NCBI RefSeq assembly: GCF_002005145.1
Contig: NZ_CP019698.1
Location: 2,294,001-2,358,000, forward strand
Length of the DNA stretch: 64,000 nt
Origin: Desulforamulus ferrireducens
GTDB lineage: Bacteria > Bacillota > Desulfotomaculia > Desulfotomaculales > Desulfotomaculaceae
Reading direction: 5' to 3'
Positions within the stretch are counted from its first letter, which is position 1. Every line of letters starts with the position of its first letter. Positions 59,322 through 64,000 of this stretch are shown one piece after another. The notes under the pieces were generated by a model, which had not been told where the DNA came from, made no database searches, and worked only from the letters and a program-made list of their open reading frames with translations. The position numbers and the translations under genes are program-made.

Positions 59322-59507
59322 CTAGAGGTTATTGATCAGTTCATTAATCTCTTTCATATCCATATTGCTCTGCCGGGCGATGATGATGCTTAAGAGGTTA
59401 ATGCTTTTTTGCAAATCCCGAATGGTGGGTTCCAGGCGGAACAGCAGGTAACCCGCCACCACCATTGGGAAACCGTAATTCGAGGCTAGTTTAAAAAGTT
59501 CCTCCAT
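59322..59507 (-). CDS. yvrJ: YvrJ-family small membrane protein
   Basis: The 61-residue protein has Y-G-F-P-M-V-V-A-G-Y-L-L-F-R-L-E-P-T-I-R-D-L-Q-K, one membrane helix and an amphipathic tail. The sequence is typical for the YvrJ family. The size and the adjacent M15 hydrolase suggest a holin-like role, not proven. The AGGAGG-like site lies just upstream. Confidence 0.88.
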   Translation of the reverse strand: MEELFKLASNYGFPMVVAGYLLFRLEPTIRDLQKSINLLSIIIARQSNMDMKEINELINNL

Positions 59508-59570
59508 TGCTTTTCCTCCTTCGATATAGGCCCAAAAAAGGGAGGCAGCCGCCTCCCTCCCTGGTTACGT

Positions 59571-59789
59571 CTAAAGAATGTTCAGTTCTGCCACATCTCG
59601 GGTCACAAGCCTGGCACCGGCCACGCCGGTCAGGCTACCGCCGGAACTGGTGAAGACGTCGCTTGCCACAATCTCGTCCATGACGGTTCTAACCTCGGAC
59701 TCTTGGATGTCCTCTCTGTGGTCAGTAACACGCATGGTTACCTTATCACCAGCCATGTTGACAAAGATTAGTTCTAAAGTCTTGGCCAT
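59571..59789 (-). CDS. DUF2922-family protein
   Basis: The 72-residue protein begins A-K-T-L-E-L-I-F-V-N and contains V-T-M-R-V-T-D-H-R and A-R-L-V-T-R-D-V-A-E-L-N-I, matching DUF2922. Function unknown. It lies 49 bases downstream of the DUF1659 gene and 63 bases upstream of yvrJ. Confidence 0.85.
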   Translation of the reverse strand: MAKTLELIFVNMAGDKVTMRVTDHREDIQESEVRTVMDEIVASDVFTSSGGSLTGVAGARLVTRDVAELNIL

Positions 59790-59838
59790 GATTTATCCCT
59801 CCTATTCTTTATGTTATCCTTTTACCCCGCTTTTACCG

Positions 59839-60063
59839 TTACTGATTGATTAACTCGCTGTCATCGGCGCGAAATACACCCAGCAAGGCATTGTTTTGCA
59901 AAGTATTGATAGCCGTTGCCACATCATAGAGAGCCTGGTCGGTGGCTGTAACCTTTGCTTTGGAATAGGTAGTGTTAACAAAAATAGGATCACCGCTGGC
60001 GTTAACACCCTTTTGGTATCTCAGCTTAATGCTGCAGGCATAGGGTTGTTTTACCACTGCCAT
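59839..60063 (-). CDS. DUF1659-family protein
   Basis: The 74-residue protein has I-K-L-R-Y-Q-K-G-V-N-A-S-G-D-P, T-Y-S-K-A-K-V-T-A-T-D-Q-A-L-Y-D-V-A and A-I-N-T-L-Q. It is the first gene of the DUF1659-DUF2922-yvrJ-M15 cluster, with AGGAGG at the start. Function unknown. Confidence 0.85.
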   Translation of the reverse strand: MAVVKQPYACSIKLRYQKGVNASGDPIFVNTTYSKAKVTATDQALYDVATAINTLQNNALLGVFRADDSELINQ

Positions 60064-60240
60064 TGTCCATTCCTCCTTTTAATTTTATCGGTAGCAGGCC
60101 CGCTCCGTACAAATGAAAAAAGCCGACAGGAACAAATGTCCGGTCGACTTGGTATTATTTTACTGCTGGATAGGCTTGGTGTCAAGGGTTCGGGGGCATC
60201 TAGGGTACTATTGATTTCTATTACTGATGATGTGATTAGG

Positions 60241-61510
60241 CCTGGACGTTGCCACGATGAACAAGGGGCAGCTGCCCCTTTGGGCCACCCTCGGTAGCGT
60301 GCCTTTTCTTTCGGGTCAAGCCTTAGAGGTCCGGCACCCTGCCTCTCCTCTGGGGTCTTATAGCCGCACACTGGCGGCAGCCGCTCACGGGCGAATCGCT
60401 GGGGTCACGGCTCCCCCCAGAGTGCTCGCCGGGCTTACGGGTCCCGGTCACCTGCGGCAGCGTGCCTTCTGCTATTGGGTCAGGCCTCTGGGGTCTGGCA
60501 CCCTGCCTTTCCTCTGGGTCCTAGCCTTCGTGCCAGCCTCCGCTGGCTAAAACTATCGGGTCGGCACAAAGGCCCTCACAGGTCCGCAGACACCGAGAAC
60601 GGGGTATGAAAGGTTTATTTAAACCCTCTACTTACCCCCTCCCCCGCTCCCGGTGACTGCCTTCTTACGGGTCCTGTGCGGGCCATTTTCTGGGGTCCGT
60701 GCAGGTCAGCCCGCCACCAGGCCCTCTATTCATGCGTTCACCCTATCCACGAAAACCATCAGATCCCCCCAACGTTCATGTGTCCTTCTGTAGCCCTGCC
60801 TCGTGGCAGTCCAGCTCTGGGGTCAGGCCTCCGCTCGTTGCCTCCGTTCCGTTCCGCTACCGCTCATTCCGCCGGGCCAGCGGCCCAATCTAGGGCATTC
60901 CTCTTATGCCGGGCCGCAAGCCCCGCTCCACTCCCTCACGCTGCACTGCACTCCACCAACCAGCTCCGGCCTACCGGGGTATTCCTCTTGGGTCTAAGGC
61001 CGCACCTTGCCGCAGACCGACTTTGGGGTAGCCTCCGAGGTCATCGGTCTGCGGCAAAGTGCTCGCATTGCTCTGGGGTCCTGCTGCAGCTGCAGCGGCT
61101 TTACGGTTGCACCGAGAAGCGGGCTGCCCACCCAAGCGGCAGCTGCCGCGGTCAACCCCAACCCTCCAAACCTCCCGCCCCAAGCTTGGGGCCGGGAGGC
61201 TTCCGCCTTTGGTGCACAACTGAAGGTGACTCTCCCATGTCTCTCCATTGTACTGCGCCTTTGCCGCTGCTCCCCGCTGCTACGGCTTCCTGCTGGTGCA
61301 ACGGCACCTGCCTCCGTCGGGATTTTCCAGCACCCCTGTTGCAGGTCATCCTCTTATGGTGCCGAAAAATCCAGCATTGTCCTAGTCCAAACTGCAGCGT
61401 CAATGCCGGTGCCATCAAGGACCGCTGCGAAAATTTTTATGCTCCTCTCGGGAGCTGGCAACTGGGGTCAGGATCATAAAATTTTTCTCCGCTTTCCGGG
61501 CACAGCCCTC
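60241..61510 (+). repeat. GC-rich, gene-free region with strand-biased GGGTC/GGGGTC repeats
   Basis: About 1.27 kb of far higher GC than its surroundings, with stop-poor frames that give only low-complexity, family-less translations. On the plus strand GGGTC occurs about 14 times, usually as CTGGGGTC, at irregular distances. It is almost absent on the other strand. Longer diverged duplications occur: the block at 60301-60367 recurs at 60463-60526 (162 bases apart), with weaker echoes near 60656 and 60800. Many short hairpins are present (for example CCGGCCTACCGGGG). A related copy is at 35225-35470. It could be a structured RNA, a repeat expansion or a decayed mobile unit. Confidence 0.6.
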
Positions 61511-61571
61511 CACCCTTGACAGCCCCGGCACCGGCTCCGTGGTGCTCGAAGAAAATGGGGGGTTGTTAGGT

Positions 61572-61892
61572 ATGCTGAGAAAGTTACTGGGTAAAGTGGA
61601 TGAAGGTCGGTTTAATCGGGCATTGGCGGGGCTTGCTGCCGGCTGGCAGTTTGAAGTGGGTTATCGGGTCTTTGGTCAGCGGGGCGTGGAGGTACGGGGC
61701 TTTGTGAAGTATGGCCGCAAGCAGTACACCGTGGCCATCTCCCCCAAAGGGGCCTGGTGCAGCTGCTCCGATGTGGTCTACCGGGGTACCCTCTGCAAGC
61801 ACATTGCCTTCGTGGCGATGGCCGAGCTGGCCTACTACGCTGCGGAGCGTAGTGCTCATCGGGAACCCCAGGAGGTACGCCCCGGCACCTAG
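61572..61892 (+). CDS. Small SWIM zinc-finger protein
   Basis: The 106-residue protein carries a SWIM motif near its end: W-C-S-C-S-D-V, then G-T-L-C-K-H-I. This is C-x-C-x(n)-C-x-H, a zinc-binding nucleic-acid or protein interaction module. The N-terminal half is basic (F-V-K-Y-G-R-K-Q-Y-T-V). I chose the ATG at 61572 after GGGGGG. It follows the GC-rich repeat region without another gene between, so the two may be linked. An extra GTG start lies at 61539. Confidence 0.78.
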   Translation: MLRKLLGKVDEGRFNRALAGLAAGWQFEVGYRVFGQRGVEVRGFVKYGRKQYTVAISPKGAWCSCSDVVYRGTLCKHIAFVAMAELAYYAAERSAHREPQEVRPGT

Positions 61893-62192
61893 CCGGGGTA
61901 GCCCGGCGGGGCCGGGCTTTGGCTATGGCTGCAGTTTTGCCCATGCTGCAGTGCAGTTATGGGAAGCGGGCCGGGCAGTGGCCCGGTTTTGCTCCAGCGA
62001 GGATAAATGTCAAAAATTTATTAATTTAATTTTAACTTTTGAATTCTTCTAAATAAGCATGTGCTAAATCTGATATATTCCTGAATCCGTAAAGTATTTT
62101 TTTGTCTCACCCCTTAATTTGTAGGTAGATGAAGGAATATGTAGAAATATACATTAAATCAATATTCCTACTCTTCACCTCAGGGGTGCAAC
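61893..62192. other. Gap with a GC-rich hairpin and the left part of an IS1380 remnant
   Basis: Just after the SWIM stop GCCGGGGTAGCCCGG and GGGGCCGGGCTTT can form a terminator-like hairpin. The rest turns abruptly AT-rich and probably belongs to the IS1380 fragment. I see no gene. Confidence 0.4.
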
Positions 62193-62504
62193 ATGAAAAA
62201 GATAAAAACCAAGAAAATTAAAACAAAAAATGTAGATGATGATAGGCTCACTATCTTTGAAATTGAACAAGGTGACGAAGAATTATCGACTCATTCTGGT
62301 TTAGCTCTTATAGGAGCATTACTAGCTAATACCAAGATAAAAACTCGGCTAAACAAGACAATGTCTGCTGAACAAAAGAAACCCCATATTTCTAATGGAA
62401 GTGTTGGTATTGCCTACATTGGCCTACTATGCCAAGGAAAGAGTGATTTTCGGTTTAACCCCCTATTATTAGAGTCTATATCCCAAAATCAACTTATATC
62501 ATAG
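62193..62504 (+). pseudogene. Truncated IS1380-family transposase
   Basis: The first about 90 residues have the family pattern L-A-L-I-G-A-L-L-A-N-T-K and Y-I-G-L-L-C-Q-G-K-S-D-F. The usual protein is about 430 residues. After G-K-S-D-F-R the sequence is unlike the family and stops soon, so the catalytic DDE core is missing. It is a decayed remnant. Confidence 0.75.
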
Positions 62505-62541
62505 AATTGCATGTTATGAACTTAACGACGATAGACCGGCG

Positions 62542-62666
62542 GCCTTGACAGCACTAAGGGCTGTAATACTGGATTGATTACCGACGGGCGGCTCCGAAAA
62601 CATGCAGGGTTATCCCTCCCGTCGGCAGAATATTTTATCACAGCCCTTTTAACGTGCTGTCAAGGC
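62542..62666. repeat. Nested palindromic element
   Basis: Three stems are nested. The outer GCCTTGACAGCAC (62542) pairs with GTGCTGTCAAGGC (62654). The middle AAGGGCTGT (62556) pairs with ACAGCCCTT (62640). The inner CCGACGGG (62581) pairs with CCCGTCGG (62618). All arms are perfect. The whole 125 bases can fold into one long hairpin with bulges. It could be a miniature mobile element or a structured recombination site. Confidence 0.65.
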
Positions 62667-62730
62667 TACCCTTCGGCGCCTAGTGCCAATCCAGGAGTTC
62701 CCCTCCGGGACTCACCAAAAACATGCTTTT

Positions 62731-63612
62731 TTAAACCTTTACAATAAATGGTTTCACTCTGCCTGCTGCTAATTCGTTGATAAATTCCAGTGGCGACAAG
62801 TCATATAAACTACCATGCATGCGGCGCTGGTTGTAAAACTGAATATACTCGCTAACAATCCGGTAGGCATCTTGGTAACTGGTAAACTCGTATCTGCTCA
62901 AGCAATCCCTCTCCAAAATAGCATGAAATGATTCAATATGTGCGTTTTTATTCGGTGTCTTAGGTGGAATTCGTTCATGTTCCGTACCGTATTCCAAACA
63001 AATATTTTCAAAAATATGACTTATAAACTGTGGGCCGTTATCAGTTCTAATAGTTGGTCGGGTTGTTCCAGAAAATAGTTGACGTTTCCACAAAGCTCTC
63101 TGTATAAGCTGGGCGGCATGTTTTCCTTCGCAGGAAAGTCCAATGTGATAATCTATAATCATTCGATCATAGACATCTATGATGCTCATTAAGTAAAAAA
63201 ATCTGTCTTCACCTACAATATAGCCGTATTTAACGTCGATTTCCCATAACTGGTTAGAGCTTGTTATTTCACGGTTTATAGCAATTTTGCGTGGATGCTT
63301 TAGGTGTACCCGGCGCTGGGGCTCTAATATATCCAATTCCTTACACAGGCGATAAACTTTCTTTTTATTAATCACGAGTTTGTATTGGCGCTGCAAACAA
63401 CGCGTAAGTTTACGGTATCCATATATGTTTTCTTCACCGGCAATTAGCTCTAATAGCCATTCTTTAATTTGTTCATCGCTAACTAGCTGGCTATTTAAGG
63501 TAAACGAATATCCCGGGATTTTCCTTCCGCCACGGTATTCCCGCTGTTTCTTTGGAGGATTTTTTTTGCGGTAATAGTAGGTAGCTTCGTTTACGCCGAC
63601 AATCCGCAACAC
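62731..63612 (-). CDS. IS3-family transposase OrfB (integrase core)
   Basis: The 293-residue product has the IS3 HTH_21 region Y-G-Y-R-K-L-T-R-C-L and the rve integrase core. The acidic triad lies in W-E-I-D-V-K-Y, R-T-D-N-G-P-Q-F and H-I-E-S-F-H-A-I-L-E. The frame remains open upstream to a slippery A-AAA-AAG (AAAAAAG at 63690-63684) inside orfA. As in other IS3 elements, the real transposase is probably an OrfAB fusion made by -1 frameshifting. Confidence 0.92.
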   Translation of the reverse strand: MLRIVGVNEATYYYRKKNPPKKQREYRGGRKIPGYSFTLNSQLVSDEQIKEWLLELIAGEENIYGYRKLTRCLQRQYKLVINKKKVYRLCKELDILEPQRRVHLKHPRKIAINREITSSNQLWEIDVKYGYIVGEDRFFYLMSIIDVYDRMIIDYHIGLSCEGKHAAQLIQRALWKRQLFSGTTRPTIRTDNGPQFISHIFENICLEYGTEHERIPPKTPNKNAHIESFHAILERDCLSRYEFTSYQDAYRIVSEYIQFYNQRRMHGSLYDLSPLEFINELAAGRVKPFIVKV

Positions 63613-63656
63613 GATGGCGGCTGGGTATCCCCGGGCTATCCATTTGTCGGCTATTT

Positions 63657-63983
63657 CTATTCGGTCTGAAAGCCCGGGTTTTTCTTTTTTATGAGATCCC
63701 TCAATATGGCGATTTCAAGATCCTTTTCGCCCAGGATTTTTTTGAGCTGGTTGTTTTCTTTTTCCAATTGCTTAAACTCTTGAGGTGAGGGTACGTAAAC
63801 TGCTGTTTTCTTTGCACCGCTGCTTGTATACTCCCACGCTTTGTGTTTTGAATCACTAATCCAGCGGTAAAGGGTTTTGGGGCTTATTTCATGGCGTTTA
63901 GCTACTTGTCCAACATTGCCGGTTTCCGCTGCTTCCTGAATTAATTGTTCTTTAAATTCTTTAGGGTATCTTTTGCGCTGCAT
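63657..63983 (-). CDS. IS3-family transposase OrfA (HTH)
   Basis: The 108-residue protein has an HTH_Tnp_1 domain (F-K-E-Q-L-I-Q-E-A-A, V-G-Q-V-A-K-R-H-E-I-S-P-K-T-L-Y-R-W) and a leucine-zipper-like coiled coil (L-E-K-E-N-N-Q-L-K-K-I-L-G). The slippery A-AAA-AAG near its 3' end allows the switch to the OrfB frame. The element's right end lies beyond the window; its left end was not located with confidence. Confidence 0.92.
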   Translation of the reverse strand: MQRKRYPKEFKEQLIQEAAETGNVGQVAKRHEISPKTLYRWISDSKHKAWEYTSSGAKKTAVYVPSPQEFKQLEKENNQLKKILGEKDLEIAILRDLIKKKNPGFQTE

Positions 63984-64000
63984 TCTTATCCCCCTTCTGT

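Noticed and set aside
60676-61519. Long open frames in the GC-rich region (for example 60676-61479 and 61007-61519)
   Set aside because: They exist on several frames and both strands because stop codons are rare in GC-rich DNA. Their translations are Pro/Ser/Cys-rich, have no family resemblance and no ribosome sites.
1-64000. CRISPR array, tRNA or rRNA genes, and a replication origin
   Set aside because: No regularly spaced direct repeats, no cloverleaf with a conserved T-loop, no rRNA signature and no DnaA-box cluster were seen by eye.

Overview
The window looks like chromosome from a spore-forming, low-to-mid GC Firmicute of the Clostridia, most like the Desulfotomaculum/Desulforamulus group (Peptococcaceae). 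This is inferred from gene content: a YhcN/YlaJ sporulation lipoprotein, the DUF1659-DUF2922-YvrJ-peptidase M15 cluster, a PdxR/PdxST vitamin B6 locus, and a tungsten-type radical SAM maturase. No rRNA, tRNA or CRISPR array was seen.

Layout. 1-8.7 kb is housekeeping: a partial O6-alkylguanine transferase, a TraB-family membrane protein, a 2-hydroxyacid dehydrogenase with a NUDIX hydrolase, a sporulation lipoprotein, an ArsB/NhaD-type permease, an SDR enzyme and a Ca2+-type P-ATPase. An IS1182-like element (8.83-10.34 kb) is followed by pdxST and the divergent regulator pdxR. 13.3-19.9 kb is a complete Wadjet (JetABCD) plasmid-defence operon. An IS256-family element sits in its leader, inside the loop of an A/T-rich hairpin. 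21.6-26.4 kb holds an unrecognised helical protein, a cupin, an AlkD remnant, two flavoproteins, a Cys-rich protein and a decayed AraC-GyrI regulator. 26.5-29.6 kb is a two-gene operon: a TetM-like ribosomal GTPase fused to a NYN nuclease-like domain, plus an internally deleted GyrI-like protein.

29.86-35.22 kb is a group II intron whose maturase gene is split by a recombinase-in-trio (RIT) element with three overlapping tyrosine recombinases. 35.5-49.3 kb is a large arsenic/heavy-metal and redox island: arsN-like/arsM/arsR, a second arsR, a phosphodiesterase, arsR-acr3, a radical SAM maturase, a CC-motif miniprotein, a truncated permease, a CDF transporter, ccdA with a membrane-anchored thioredoxin-like selenoprotein, a second permease, a CMD-like protein and a mini-thioredoxin. 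Two further group II introns lie back to back in it (44.7-47.5 kb), one of them without an ORF. Several operons share AT-rich operator-like sites that suggest ArsR-type control.

49.4-58.8 kb looks like one regulon. It contains a chemoreceptor, a CadA/ZntA ATPase, an OmpR-type two-component system and several small secreted Asn/Gln/Tyr/Trp-rich proteins, several of them preceded by a conserved TTAACATTTTTGTGA box. 58.9-60.1 kb is the YvrJ/DUF2922/DUF1659/M15 cluster. 60.24-61.5 kb is a striking GC-rich stretch with no credible gene, full of strand-biased GGGTC/GGGGTC repeats. A diverged copy lies at 35.2-35.5 kb, and a SWIM zinc-finger gene follows the large copy. The window ends with an IS1380 fragment, a nested palindrome and an IS3-family element cut by the window edge.

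The most interesting items are the Cys-Sec thioredoxin with its own SECIS-like hairpin, the GC-rich repeat plus SWIM gene, the TTAACATTTTTGTGA regulon of secreted proteins, the GTPase-NYN fusion, and the nested or tandem mobile elements.
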